DNA from: Spirochaetota bacterium
Lineage (GTDB): Bacteria > Spirochaetota > UBA4802 > UBA5368
DNA: 36,275 nt
Direction of reading: 5' to 3'
NCBI GenBank assembly: GCA_025457965.1
Contig: JALOTJ010000054.1
Span: 1-36,275 of the forward strand
The notes under the pieces are model-generated. The model was not told the DNA's origin. It made no database searches and saw only the letters and a list, made by a program, of their open reading frames with translations. Positions 17,638-26,944 of the stretch are shown here, piece by piece. Made by a program: the position numbers and the translations under genes. Each line of letters begins with the position of its first letter. Positions within the stretch are counted from its first letter, which is position 1.

Positions 17638-19166
17638 CCTCGCTGGGCATCGGCATATTCCTGGGCGGATACTGGGCGTACAAGGTCCTCGGATGGGGCG
17701 GTTACTGGGGGTGGGACCCGGTGGAAAACTCATCGCTGATCCCCTGGATCGTGCTGGTCGCGCTCATGCACGGGATGATCGTGCAGCGGCGCAGGGGCGC
17801 GCTCGTGCGCACGAACATCGCGCTGGCGCTCCTCTCGTTCATCCTGGTGTTTTACAGCACCTTCCTCACCCGAAGCGGCGTGCTCTCGGATTTTTCGGTA
17901 CACTCCTTCTCCGACCTCGGCCTTTCGCGGCACCTTATATTTTTCATGCTGTTCTATGTCGTCATTTCGGTATTTCTATTCGCGAAGCGCTTCGGAGACA
18001 TGCGTTCGGCGAAACTCGGCGAATCGGCGGTCGCCTGGGACACCCTCGTGGCCTACGGCATCATCACGCTCTGCCTCTACTCCTTCCTGATCCTGGCCGG
18101 AACGTCGATGCCGATCGTCTCATCGATCTTCTCGAACCCCTTCTCCCTGCAGCCCGGCTACTATAACGGCATTTCGGTCCCCATGGGCCTGCTTATCCTG
18201 GGAACCATCGGGCTTGCCGGGATATTCCAGTTTCAGAAAAAGCCATCCATATGGAAGCTCGCGATGACCGGTGTTGCCGTGGTTGTTCTCGCCCTGCTTT
18301 TCAATGTCAACCACACCGCGAAGCCCGCCGCCTATGCCTTTTCCGCGGCCGCTTTCTTCGTGGCGGTCTGGGGCGTCATGGACCTGCTTACATTCAAACC
18401 CGCGGCCGTCCTCTCTTCGCGGCTCGCGCATATCGGCGTCGCGGTGATGGTGCTCGGGATCGTCGCCTCGTCACTGCACTCGCAGACCGAACACCGCGAA
18501 CTGCCGCTGGGCAAATACACGGTCATCGAATCGGCCGCGCTCACCTTCAGGGGCCTTACCGGTGCCGAAAAATCCGCCCTCGCCTTTACCTTCGCACGGG
18601 GCCGTTCGGTCAAAGAGATCGAAACCCCGTATTACATGGATGGGCGAACGCACTCGCTGTATCGCGAGCCGTACATCAGCTATGGATTCGCTCACGACGT
18701 CTACATCTCGCCGGTGGAATACCGCTCGGGTCTGGATTCGCTGACCAGGTTCGTCCTCGAGAAGGGTTCGAGCGTCGAGTCACAGGGGATCAAGATCACC
18801 TTCACGGGCTTCGATGTCGACCGGCAGCACATGATGGCGGGCGGTGACATGAAGCTCTTCGCTAAACTCACGCTCGAGCGCGGCCCCCACTCCGCATCGA
18901 TACGGCCCGGCCTTGAGCTCCGGGGCGGGGACAGCCGCGAATCAATCGCGGCAAGGATTCCCTTTACGGGACAGCAGGTGCGCCTCCTCGACTTCAACGT
19001 GAGCGACGGAACGGTCTACCTGTTCGTGGAGGCGCCGAAAGGAGCGGCGGTTCCGCCGGATTTGGCGGTCGTCGAAGTGTCGTTCAAGCGGCTCATCTGG
19101 TTCGTATGGCTGGGGACGGTGTTCATAGCGCTGGGCGGGGCCTTCGCCATACGCCGTGCGGGTTGA
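17569..19166 (+). pseudogene. ccmF: CcmF C-terminal fragment (out of frame with the N-terminal part)
   Basis: From the junction the second frame reads AALLRNDFSTWIVRSYRW and then the WWD haem-handling domain (GWGGYWGWDPVENSSLIPW). FLTRSGVLSDFSVHSF, many TM helices and a C-terminal periplasmic domain (about residue 330 onward of this part) follow, ending in a last TM and IRRAG. It has no good start of its own; ATG 17635 would cut into TM helices. Joined to the first part it gives nearly 700 residues, about 25 short of continuity. About 75-80 bases seem deleted, with a count of 3n+1. Without the HPP loop the protein should not work unless the lesion is an assembly error. Confidence 0.85.
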
Positions 19167-19176
19167 ACGTCCCGGT

Positions 19177-19198
19177 GGGAGGCGCGACAGCGCCCTTC
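19177..19198. terminator. Short hairpin between convergent ccmF and Fe-S gene
   Basis: GGCGC-GACA-GCGCC with wobble extension (GGGA/CTTC) fills the 31-base gap between the two convergent genes. There is no U-tract on either side, so terminator function is only suggested by position. Confidence 0.35.
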
Positions 19199-20187
19199 TA
19201 CGCCGGGATGTGTTCCGCCGGCCGCGCCTCGTGAAGCGTAATGGCTTCGAGCGGGCATGACGCGGCGCAGAGACCGCAGCCTATGCACCCCTCTTTGACA
19301 TGCGCGGGACCGTCGGTCATATCGATCGCCCTCACCGGGCAGACCCCGATGCACGCACCGCACCAGGTGCATACGGCCGCGTCAACGCGCGCGATAAAGC
19401 GGCTGGGGGCCAGCACTCCGGCGGTTTTCGCGTTCGAGGCGTAGCGCAGCATTTCGCAGCAGCAGGAACAGCAGTTGCATATGGCGTTCCCCATTCCCGC
19501 CCTGTTCTCGACCATATGCACCAGGCCGGCCTCCTCGGCCTTCTTTAATAGCTCGAGCGCCTCCTCCTTCCCTATTTCCCTTCCCGTGCCCCGTTTCAGC
19601 GTGTACTCGGCACCCCGGTTGAGCTGAATGCACACCTCGAGCGGCCTGTCACACAGCTTCTGCGATTTCCGGCATACGCAGGGGACCACTGCAATCGATC
19701 GCGCCTCCTCGATAAGGCGCGCCGCGTCTTCGTAAACGAGAACGCGGCTCTGCGAGTCCAGCGTGCGGTTGATGGGGATCACCCTCATAAAAGAGGGCAT
19801 CTTCACCTGGGTCACGAGCTCCAGAAGCGCCACATACTCGGTGTCCATAAAATTTACCCACAGCCCGTTCATTTCCTCCGGAGCGCCGTCCCAGAGAAGA
19901 CTGGCATCGTGGAACTGCACGATGTGTCGCGGCATGCGGTACACGGTCTCGCCGTCGCGGACCGATTCGAAAACTGCACCCTTTTTAAAAAGGGAATCGA
20001 GCATCTTCTCCATTTCCGCCAGGGGCCTCTCCGCCCTGCCGGCAAGCTCGGAAGCCGTTCCGGGGAGCATCGCCACAACGCGGGCCTCGTCCTCGGTGCA
20101 CACGGCTTGCCAGATCCGCGGCAGGATCTCCGAGTTTTCCATCATAAGCCTTCTCGAAAGCTCACGGTAAATTTCGCCTGTTCCCAT
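19198..20187 (-). CDS. Winged-helix/ferredoxin-domain Fe-S protein
   Basis: A 329-residue cytoplasmic protein. The N-terminal part looks like a winged-helix domain (LAGRAERPLAEMEKMLDSLFKKGAVF, then a wing). The middle has two unusual cysteine groups, PCVCRKSQKLCDRPLEVC and CNCCSCCC (about residue 240). The C-terminus holds two standard [4Fe-4S] ferredoxin motifs (CTWCGACIGVCP and CIGCGLCAASCP). Proteins of this layout are common in strict anaerobes and lack a firm role; redox sensing or electron transfer is plausible. It follows the small frameshifted gene of the two-component locus by 20 bases and may belong to the same transcript. Confidence 0.82.
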   Translation of the reverse strand: MGTGEIYRELSRRLMMENSEILPRIWQAVCTEDEARVVAMLPGTASELAGRAERPLAEMEKMLDSLFKKGAVFESVRDGETVYRMPRHIVQFHDASLLWDGAPEEMNGLWVNFMDTEYVALLELVTQVKMPSFMRVIPINRTLDSQSRVLVYEDAARLIEEARSIAVVPCVCRKSQKLCDRPLEVCIQLNRGAEYTLKRGTGREIGKEEALELLKKAEEAGLVHMVENRAGMGNAICNCCSCCCEMLRYASNAKTAGVLAPSRFIARVDAAVCTWCGACIGVCPVRAIDMTDGPAHVKEGCIGCGLCAASCPLEAITLHEARPAEHIPA

Positions 20188-20207
20188 GTACCTCCCCCGG
20201 GGCGCAA

Positions 20208-20473
20208 TCAGTCATTCTCTTCCATCGCCAGCCCTTTACTCGAGATGCGCGCGGTTCCGGCGAGCTTGTCTTCCGCCTGTTTGCGCCCGCTTATATCGCC
20301 GAAGCCCGGTGGTGCGGCGGCGATGGTTCCGAAGACCAGCTCCACCGGCTTCCGCTTTACATCCTCATGAAAATATTCGTGCGGCCGGCCTTTTTTTACT
20401 CCGCGTGGATGATCTCGTCGGAGATGATAGGCGGAAACGGGGACAAGTCAAGATAATAAATAACGGTGTTCAC
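20208..20473 (-). pseudogene. Small gene coupled to the response regulator, frameshifted
   Basis: A GTG at 20473 overlaps the response-regulator stop (GTGA) and opens a protein-like frame, NTVIYYLDLSPFPPIISDE then IIHAE, which stops at TAA 20398-20396. One frame over, the text continues as KKGRPHEYFHEDVKRKPVEL and so on (GTIAAAPPGFGDISGRKQAE), ending MEEND at TGA 20210-20208. Adding one base near 20399-20404 would give a single protein of about 88 residues. No slippery heptamer fits a programmed shift. I do not recognise the family. The tail is charged and the start is rich in hydrophobic residues. An assembly error is possible. Confidence 0.5.
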
Positions 20474-21156
20474 CGCCGACCGTGCGTCCACTCGATCGCA
20501 TACTTTACCAGCTGTACGCTGTTCTTCAGGTGGAGCTTTTCGCGTATTCGAAGACGGTGGGTCTCAACGGTCTTTATGCTAATTTTGAGTTTACCCGCGA
20601 TATCCGAACTCGAATTGCCGCTTCCGACAAGCCGCAGGACCTCGATCTCGCGGTCCGAAAGACGGTCCACGGGGTTAATGTTTTTATTCTGGCGATGACA
20701 CATCAGATCGTCAAGAAGGCGGGATGACATAGCGCCGCTCAGGTACACTTTCCCGTCAAGCACGGCGCGTGCGGCATCCACAACCTTGGCGGTAAGCTCG
20801 TTCTTCATCACGTATCCACGTGCGCCCGAGCGGATTACGCGCTCGGCGTACAGGGACTCCTCGTGCATCGAAAGCACCAGCACCGGAAGCTTGGGATAAC
20901 GACGTCGCAGCACCTTGATGAGCTCGAGGCCGCTTACGCCTTCCGCGAGGGATATGTCCACGATCACGAGCTCCGGCCTTATCTTCTCGACGGCGCGGAT
21001 GGCCCCGTCAGAGTCCTCCGCGTACCCGGCTATGCGCAGGTCCTTTTCCCGGCTGAACAGCTTTTCGAGCCCCTCGTAGACGATGGGGTGATCGTCAACC
21101 ACCAGGATCTTGGCCGCCCTGGGCTCTTTTATTTTTTCCGCCGCCTTTTTGTTCAT
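20470..21156 (-). CDS. NarL/FixJ-family response regulator
   Basis: A 228-residue regulator. The receiver domain (about 15-130) has Asp21/Asp22, phospho-acceptor Asp67 in VIVDIS, the LSMHEES switch and Lys in GYVMKNE. A C-terminal LuxR-type helix-turn-helix follows (LSDREIEVLRLVGSGNSSSD, then VETHRLRIREKL). It overlaps the 3' end of the histidine kinase gene by about 60 bases, so the two form a cognate pair. Targets cannot be inferred from sequence. No better internal start exists. Confidence 0.95.
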   Translation of the reverse strand: MNKKAAEKIKEPRAAKILVVDDHPIVYEGLEKLFSREKDLRIAGYAEDSDGAIRAVEKIRPELVIVDISLAEGVSGLELIKVLRRRYPKLPVLVLSMHEESLYAERVIRSGARGYVMKNELTAKVVDAARAVLDGKVYLSGAMSSRLLDDLMCHRQNKNINPVDRLSDREIEVLRLVGSGNSSSDIAGKLKISIKTVETHRLRIREKLHLKNSVQLVKYAIEWTHGRR

Positions 21157-23206
21157 ATCCGCCCGGTCCCTTTAACCTGAATTTGCACGCGACCTCCGTG
21201 CCTCCCCCGCGCCCCTTCCGCACCGACAGTGTCCCGCCGATAAGCCGCGCCCGGTGCTTCATGAGAGACAAGCCCAGCCCGGCCGACTCCCGCGTCCCGG
21301 CACTCATGCCGGCGCCGTCATCACTGACCTCCAGGGCGAGCAGATCCTTTCTCCGATGGAACGTTATCACCACCCGCCGGGCCCCGGCATGCTTTACGAC
21401 ATTGGCAAGCGCCTCGCTGATGATATAATACAGCTGTGTCGAAACCGTTGCATCGTCTATCTGGAAAGACCGGGGTGCCGCTATGACGCAGTCGATCGAG
21501 TACCGTTCCTTCATCTCCCGTGCCATCTCCTCGAGCAGCGCTCGAAAATTTTCCTTTTCCCCGACCAGCGGCAGCAGTCCCCGGGCGAGTGTTCGCACGT
21601 CCTGTATCGCCCGGTTTATTCCGTTTTCCACGGCAAGCGCCTCCTCCTCTTCACCGATAGAGCGCTCTTTCAGGCGCGCGTACAGGAGTCGGCAGCGGAT
21701 TGCTACCCCCAGCAAATTGTGGCTCACCCCGTCGTGCAGGTCCATGCCGATCCGCTGCCGCTCCCGCTGGGCGGCTGCCAGCACAGTGCCCTCGACCTTG
21801 AGCCGCTCGGTGATGTCTCTCAGGTTGATGATGACCCCCTCGACCTCTCTCCCGCGGGCACCCCTGAAAGGATACATGGAGATTTCCATATAGCGCAATC
21901 CCGGCACCGGATACTCGCACAGCTGCTCGAAAAAAATCTCCCCCCCCGAAAGACATGACTGAAATGAGAGTCCGAATACCTCATCGGACCAGCCCGACCC
22001 GAAAAGCTCCGCGAGCGGGCGCCCGACGGCATCCTCTTTCCGCAGATCGAAGGCCCGAATAAATTCCTCGTTGGCCGCGCGCACCACCATCGACGAATCC
22101 GCAAACACCATCTGGTCTTTTGTATGCGCCACAATGCGGCGGTAGAGCGAAAGCTCCTGATCGGCCTTCCGGCGTTCAAAAAGGTTTACGAAAATCTCAC
22201 CGACTATCCTGAGCAGCGCGATGATATCATCGGACCATGATTTATATTCCCGCACCGAATCGAAGCCGAAGAACCCTATGAGTCTACCGCTCAACACCAA
22301 CGGCACCGAAACCAGCGATTTCGCCTCCATCCCGCCAACGAAACACCGAAAGCCCCTGGCCTGCACGGGCAGATCGTCCACACGCGGAACATGTACCGTC
22401 TCGAACCTGGCATGACGCCCGAGGAGCCAGCGCAGCGGGCGAGCGGACGCTCCCTTCAGCGCGCCCATCCCGGGAGCGATACCCCGCGCGCGCCATTCAT
22501 ACGCGCCGGTGATGGTGCGCATGTCGTCCGAGAAAAGCACGATATGGCAGCGGTCCACGCGCGCGAAGGCGCCGATCATCCTGAGGGCGTGCCTGATTCC
22601 CCCGTCGATTTCATCGGACGGAATGTTTATGAAACGCGTCGCGATTGCGGTGACCAGGTTCTCGAACTCGTAGCGCTCCCGAAGGGCCTCCTCCATTCGC
22701 TTCCTCTCGGTGATGTCGCGCGTAACACCGAGGATCGCGACCGGCTTACCCGAATCGTCCCTGACGAACGAGGCCTTCGTTTCGGTCCACACCCCGCGCC
22801 CCTGTCTTTTCTCGGTCTCCATCCCGACGAAGAGGAGCGACCTGCCGGGATCGCGCAGGTGGTCGTTCGCCAGTTCGTCGGCGATTATACGCCTGGCCTC
22901 CCTTCGGGTTTTTGCGTCCATGTTGATGCCGACCGGAGATCCGATATACCGCTCGGGCGGAATGCCGAAGATCTCTTCGGAGTATGAATTCGCATAGATA
23001 TAACAAAGGTTGCGTATATCGAGCACCCAGATGGCGTCCCGCACGTTGTCTGCGACCAGGCGTAAAAAATACTCGCGCCCGCGAAGAGTACGCATAACCT
23101 CGTTCATTCCCGGACCCGGCCGGTTAGGGCCGGATGTCATCGCAGGCGACGCCCCGCGGGTGGCCGCCCGCCCTTTGGTCTTCCTGTTCTTCATATTCTC
23201 TTTCAT
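21095..23206 (-). CDS. PAS-GAF-PAS sensor histidine kinase (HisKA_3 type)
   Basis: A 703-residue soluble kinase. A basic N-terminal tail precedes PAS 1 with a PAC end (about 45-170, GVTRDITERKRMEE). A GAF-like domain (about 185-345) and PAS 2 (about 355-470, LRDITERLKVEG) follow. The dimerisation/phosphotransfer domain has His491 in IGMDLHDGVSHNLLG (HisKA_3), and the HATPase_c domain has SEALANVVKHAGA, DDGAGM and GLGLSLMKHRA. No TM helix is seen, so it senses a cytoplasmic signal. The NarL-type regulator overlaps its 3' end. The start may be Met1 or Met5. Confidence 0.94.
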   Translation of the reverse strand: MKENMKNRKTKGRAATRGASPAMTSGPNRPGPGMNEVMRTLRGREYFLRLVADNVRDAIWVLDIRNLCYIYANSYSEEIFGIPPERYIGSPVGINMDAKTRREARRIIADELANDHLRDPGRSLLFVGMETEKRQGRGVWTETKASFVRDDSGKPVAILGVTRDITERKRMEEALRERYEFENLVTAIATRFINIPSDEIDGGIRHALRMIGAFARVDRCHIVLFSDDMRTITGAYEWRARGIAPGMGALKGASARPLRWLLGRHARFETVHVPRVDDLPVQARGFRCFVGGMEAKSLVSVPLVLSGRLIGFFGFDSVREYKSWSDDIIALLRIVGEIFVNLFERRKADQELSLYRRIVAHTKDQMVFADSSMVVRAANEEFIRAFDLRKEDAVGRPLAELFGSGWSDEVFGLSFQSCLSGGEIFFEQLCEYPVPGLRYMEISMYPFRGARGREVEGVIINLRDITERLKVEGTVLAAAQRERQRIGMDLHDGVSHNLLGVAIRCRLLYARLKERSIGEEEEALAVENGINRAIQDVRTLARGLLPLVGEKENFRALLEEMAREMKERYSIDCVIAAPRSFQIDDATVSTQLYYIISEALANVVKHAGARRVVITFHRRKDLLALEVSDDGAGMSAGTRESAGLGLSLMKHRARLIGGTLSVRKGRGGGTEVACKFRLKGPGGYEQKGGGKNKRAQGGQDPGG

Positions 23207-23437
23207 GTAGATCCGGCGGTTGAATCAAAATGCCACGCTGGCAGAAAACCGTCACCCGCTCTGATATGGCAGGCGAACCCCCGGGTGGCACGGAGCGTCC
23301 CTTCCCCGGCCGTAGAATATGCGCCGCAGATGGTCGAGTCAAATATTAATATCCTCCGTTAAAAAGATTTGACCGCGCCGGACACCCCGTGCGTAGTATA
23401 AAATTGCCGGCGGAACAGCTATTATCGAGGGGCTGCA
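23207..23437. other. Divergent intergenic region, histidine kinase / smpB
   Basis: No gene is seen. Toward smpB there is TTGACC (23369-23374), with TAGTAT (23394-23399) at 19 bases and TATAAA (23397-23402) at 22 bases as possible -10 boxes. Both spacings are long. The segment nearer the kinase holds CCCCGGGT-type GC stretches but no convincing hairpin with a U-tract. Confidence 0.35.
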
Positions 23438-23896
23438 GTGGAAGACAAGTTTGCGGACATCGCAAAAAACAAAAAGGCCAGGTTCGAGTATGAGATACTC
23501 GAGACTTTCGAGGCGGGTATCGTCCTGGTCGGTACCGAGGTTAAATCGGTCAGGCAAAAAAAGGTTAGCATCAACGAGTCGTTCGCCAGGGTTAAAAACG
23601 GCGAACCCTTCATCCTCGGACTCAATATCGCCGTTTACGAGATGGGAAACCGGTTCAATCACGAACCCGCCAGGGAACGCAAGCTTCTGCTGCACAAGCA
23701 CGAGATCAAGCGCCTGATCGGAAAATTGAAGGAGAAGGGGCTGACGCTCGTACCGCTCAAGATGTATTTTAAAAACGGCAGGGTCAAGGTCCTGCTCGGC
23801 CTCGCCAAAGGGAAGGCCCAGTACGATAAACGCAAATCGATCCAGAAGCGCGAAGGCGATCGCGAGATCCAGCGGGCTTTGAAAAAATATCGCTGA
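23438..23896 (+). CDS. smpB: SsrA-binding protein SmpB
   Basis: A 152-residue SmpB that binds tmRNA and delivers it to stalled ribosomes for trans-translation. Typical motifs are NKKARFEYEILETFEAGIVL, GTEVKSVR, the GLNIAVYEMGN core and the basic C-terminal tail KGKAQYDKRKSIQKREGDRE. The start is GTG with CGAGGGG upstream. tmRNA is often next to smpB, but no tmRNA-like sequence is found here. Confidence 0.96.
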   Translation: MEDKFADIAKNKKARFEYEILETFEAGIVLVGTEVKSVRQKKVSINESFARVKNGEPFILGLNIAVYEMGNRFNHEPARERKLLLHKHEIKRLIGKLKEKGLTLVPLKMYFKNGRVKVLLGLAKGKAQYDKRKSIQKREGDREIQRALKKYR

Positions 23897-23904
23897 CTTT
23901 TACA

Positions 23905-23935
23905 TTGACTTTGGAGCGGACGGTGATAGTATCAT
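23905..23935 (+). promoter_or_regulatory. Likely promoter of the ech hydrogenase operon
   Basis: TTGACT (23905-23910) and TATCAT (23930-23935) match five of six bases each. They are 19 bases apart, slightly longer than ideal. They lie just after smpB and would give a leader of about 205 bases before echA. Confidence 0.45.
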
Positions 23936-23939
23936 AATT

Positions 23940-24148
23940 GTTGCCCGGGCGGGAAACGGCGGCAATCTTCACCGACGGGGCGGGTCGCCGGACAGTTCCT
24001 TCCGCACGTCCGGGCCGAGTCAGGCGCGAGAGTTTGTGCGAACCCGGTATGATGGAAAAATTCCCCCGCCGAAGGCGGAGGAAACCCGGCGTCCCCGTAA
24101 ATTGCAAATCCTCTGAAGATGTAAAAATCTAAGAGGTCGGAAGGTAAC
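23940..24148 (+). promoter_or_regulatory. Structured 5' leader of the ech operon
   Basis: This 209-base non-coding stretch holds at least three stem-loops. The first is GCCGGAC (23987-23993) with GTCCGG (24008-24013). The second is a 10-bp stem with one mismatch around GAA (24061-24083, CCGCC/GGCGG core). The third, CCTCT-AGAT/ATCT-AGAGG (24110-24136), sits directly before the GGAAGG ribosome-binding site of echA. The third could control translation. I cannot match it to a known riboswitch; cobalamin, c-di-GMP, tmRNA and SRP RNA motifs were looked for and not seen. Confidence 0.4.
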
Positions 24149-26035
24149 GTGGAAACCATCATCTTTCTGATAATCTTCCCCGCCGCGATTTCGCTCGTGC
24201 TGCTATCAATCCCAGTTAAATCGGTGCGCAGGCTTATTGCGGTAATCGCGAACATCGCCCTCATCGCCGGGACGATCCACCTTTTGTACGGATCGGCCGG
24301 GGAGACGATCCGCTACGAACTCGAGAACGTCTGGATCGAACGCGCGATGCTGACGCTCGAGGTGACGCTGTCAATCTACATACTCTATATGGGCATTCGA
24401 TTCAGGCGCTATCTGGTCGTTTTTTTCACCCTGCTTCAGCTCGCCCTTCTTGTCCATTTTGAAGCGTTCGCGATACCGGCGGTACCCGTGGCGCACAACC
24501 TTTTCGTGGACAACTTCTCCATCATCCTGGCCCTCATAATCGGCATCATCGGAAGTTTTATTTGTCTCTATGCCATAGGCTACATCGAGGAATACCACGA
24601 GCGGCACAAGGAATCCGAGGACAACAGGAGGTTCTTTTTCTTCCTGATGTACCTGTTCCTCTCGGCCATGTTCGGGATTGTGTTTTCCAACAACCTCAAG
24701 TGGATCTATTTTTTCTGGGAGATCACCACAATCTGCTCATTTCTGCTCATCAAGTACCACGAGGACGAGGAATCCATCGATAGCGCCTTCTCGGCGCTCA
24801 CCATAAACCTCATGGGAGGGCTCGCATTCGCCGCGGGGATCTCGTACGCCGGCATATACGCGGGAACACTGGAGCTCGACCGGCTCATCGCCGAAGGCGG
24901 GGCCTATGCCGTGATTCCCGCTGCGCTGATCGCTTTCGCGGGACTGGCCAAGTCGGCGCAGCTTCCCTTCTCGTCATGGCTCACCAAGGCCATGGTGGCG
25001 CCGACGCCGGTATCGGCCCTTTTACATTCGAGCACCATGGTGAAGGCCGGCGTGTATATCATCATCAAGGTCGCCCCGGCGCTGAAAGGCACCCTGGCGG
25101 CCGCCATGCTCTCGTACATCGGCGGGCTCACCTTTCTCGTCGCCTCTTTCATCGCGATATCGCAGAGCAACGCCAAAAAGGTTCTGGCATACTCGACCAT
25201 CGCGAACCTCGGGCTGGTCGTCGCCTGCGCGGGCATCGGCACCAACGAGGCGATCTGGAGCGCCATCCTCCTCATCGTTTTTCACGCCGTTGCCAAATCG
25301 CTCATGTTCCTGTGTGTCGGGCTCATCGAAAACAAGCTGAGCAGCAAGGAGATCGAGAACATGGACTTCCTGATCATGGAGATGCCAAAGGTGTCCGCCG
25401 CCATGATCATCGGAATATCGGGCATGTTTCTCGCGCCCTTCGGCATGCTCATCAGCAAGTGGGCCACGCTCAAGGCCTTTATCGATTTCAACCCCGTAAT
25501 GGCGATCATCCTCGCCTACGGCAGCGCCGCCACGCTCTTCTTCTGGACCAAGTGGATGGGCAAGATCATCACCATCAAGTACGGGCTGAAAAACCGCGAG
25601 AAAGTGGTGAGCCCCTGGGAATGGACGACGCTAGCGGTGCTCTCGTTCATGACGATCGGAGTGTGCATCATCTTTCCGCTACTGTCTTCGGCGCTCATAG
25701 AGCCGTACATCATCGAGCTCTTCGGGGTAAGCCCCTCGATGGACAGGTTCAATATAATCATCATAATGATCATCATGCTGGGGCTGCTCACGATCCTGCC
25801 GATCGCGCTGATGTACTACGCCTGGCTCGACAAGGACTACAAGCGCGTCGGCACCTATCTCGGGGGCGCGAATGTCGACAACGTCCGCTTTCTCGGATCG
25901 CTCGGCGCGCAGAGAACGGCCGATATCCGCAACTATTACCTCGACGGCTTTTTCAGCGAGAAGAAACTTTACAATTATGGATTGGTAACGGCCGTGTTCC
26001 TCGTTATCCTTATGCTCGGGGTGGTGGTCATATGA
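24149..26035 (+). CDS. echA: Energy-converting hydrogenase subunit EchA (antiporter-like)
   Basis: A 628-residue polytopic membrane protein of the NuoL/MrpD/HyfB antiporter-like family, the ion-translocating arm of a group 4 [NiFe] hydrogenase. Hallmarks are FFFWEITTICSFLLIKYHED, the conserved AKSAQLPFSSWL segment with TPVSALLHSSTMVKAGVY, and lysines within TM helices. EchA proteins are about 640 residues. The GTG start has GGAAGG eight bases upstream. Its stop overlaps echB (ATGA). The ion (H+ or Na+) cannot be told from sequence. Confidence 0.92.
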   Translation: METIIFLIIFPAAISLVLLSIPVKSVRRLIAVIANIALIAGTIHLLYGSAGETIRYELENVWIERAMLTLEVTLSIYILYMGIRFRRYLVVFFTLLQLALLVHFEAFAIPAVPVAHNLFVDNFSIILALIIGIIGSFICLYAIGYIEEYHERHKESEDNRRFFFFLMYLFLSAMFGIVFSNNLKWIYFFWEITTICSFLLIKYHEDEESIDSAFSALTINLMGGLAFAAGISYAGIYAGTLELDRLIAEGGAYAVIPAALIAFAGLAKSAQLPFSSWLTKAMVAPTPVSALLHSSTMVKAGVYIIIKVAPALKGTLAAAMLSYIGGLTFLVASFIAISQSNAKKVLAYSTIANLGLVVACAGIGTNEAIWSAILLIVFHAVAKSLMFLCVGLIENKLSSKEIENMDFLIMEMPKVSAAMIIGISGMFLAPFGMLISKWATLKAFIDFNPVMAIILAYGSAATLFFWTKWMGKIITIKYGLKNREKVVSPWEWTTLAVLSFMTIGVCIIFPLLSSALIEPYIIELFGVSPSMDRFNIIIIMIIMLGLLTILPIALMYYAWLDKDYKRVGTYLGGANVDNVRFLGSLGAQRTADIRNYYLDGFFSEKKLYNYGLVTAVFLVILMLGVVVI

Positions 26036-26919
26036 CGCCGATCGACTATTTCATCCACCTGGACAACATCTATCTGAAGGCCGTCATCTACGTTGTGCTC
26101 GCCCCCATACTCGGGGGACTGCTCGCCGGTGTCGACCGGAAGATAAGCGCGCGCATGCAGGGCAGGATCGGCCCCCCGATCCTCCAGCCCTTTTACGACG
26201 TCTTCAAGCTTTTCAGCAAGGAAAAGATCATCGTCAATAAATTCCAGAACTTCAACGTGATCCTCTTCTTCGTCTTCATGGTCTTCACGGGTTCCCTCTT
26301 TTTCCTGGGGGGGGATCTGCTCCTGGTGATCTTCGCGCTCACGCTCGCCGGCGTCTTCTTCGCGCTTGCCGGGTTTTCGGTCAACTCGCCATACTGTCAC
26401 ATCGGGGCCGAACGCGAGCTCATCCAGATGATGTCCTACGATCCCATGATCATACTGGTGGCCGTGGGCATGTACCAGGTAACCGGCACGTTCCGGGTCG
26501 ACGCGATCGCGATGTACGATGGGCCGCTTATCCTCTACCTTCCCGGTGTCTTTCTGGGGTACCTGCACGTGCTTACCATCAAGCTTCGCAAGTCTCCCTT
26601 TGATCTTGCGATGTCGGCGCATGCCCACCAGGAGCTGGTGAGCGGACTCAAAACCGAGTTCTCGGGCACCACGCTGGCCCTGATCGAGATCGGGCACTGG
26701 TACGAAAATGTACTGCTTCTGGGGATCATCTACCTGTTTTTCGCTTTCAACTCCTTCCTCGGGGTCGCGGCGATGCTTGTGCTGTATTTTTTCGAGATCA
26801 TCATCGACAACACCTACGCGCGCTTCAAATGGGAGTTGACGTTCAAGAGCACATGGCTCGTAACGGCGCTCTTCGGCGCGGCCAACATTATAATCCTGTA
26901 TTACGCGATGCAGCCGTAA
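26032..26919 (+). CDS. echB: Energy-converting hydrogenase subunit EchB (NuoH-like)
   Basis: A 295-residue membrane subunit of the NuoH/HyfC/EchB family that links the hydrophilic and membrane arms. It has the NuoH signature ARMQGRIGPPILQPFYDVFK, a charged FSVNSPYCHIGAERELIQM loop and about eight TM helices. The ATG at 26032 overlaps the echA stop. A much longer reading of this frame, back to 24976, is a shadow of echA. Confidence 0.93.
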   Translation: MTPIDYFIHLDNIYLKAVIYVVLAPILGGLLAGVDRKISARMQGRIGPPILQPFYDVFKLFSKEKIIVNKFQNFNVILFFVFMVFTGSLFFLGGDLLLVIFALTLAGVFFALAGFSVNSPYCHIGAERELIQMMSYDPMIILVAVGMYQVTGTFRVDAIAMYDGPLILYLPGVFLGYLHVLTIKLRKSPFDLAMSAHAHQELVSGLKTEFSGTTLALIEIGHWYENVLLLGIIYLFFAFNSFLGVAAMLVLYFFEIIIDNTYARFKWELTFKSTWLVTALFGAANIIILYYAMQP

Positions 26920-26944
26920 GTCGGCGGGCATAGGAGAAACCGGC

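Noticed and set aside
20396-20404. Programmed -1 frameshift at the A7 run
   Set aside because: The stop codon precedes the run in the entry frame and no X-XXY-YYZ heptamer fits.
23897-24148. tmRNA (ssrA) gene next to smpB
   Set aside because: No tRNA-like ends, no T-loop GTTCRANTC and no tag ORF. The region looks like an operon leader instead.
23940-24148. Cobalamin riboswitch
   Set aside because: GAGTCAGG resembles part of the B12 box, but the rest of the box and the conserved core are missing.
24976-26031. Long N-terminal extension of the EchB frame
   Set aside because: This part overlaps echA in another frame and reads as His/Arg-rich nonsense. The ATG at 26032 is the real start.
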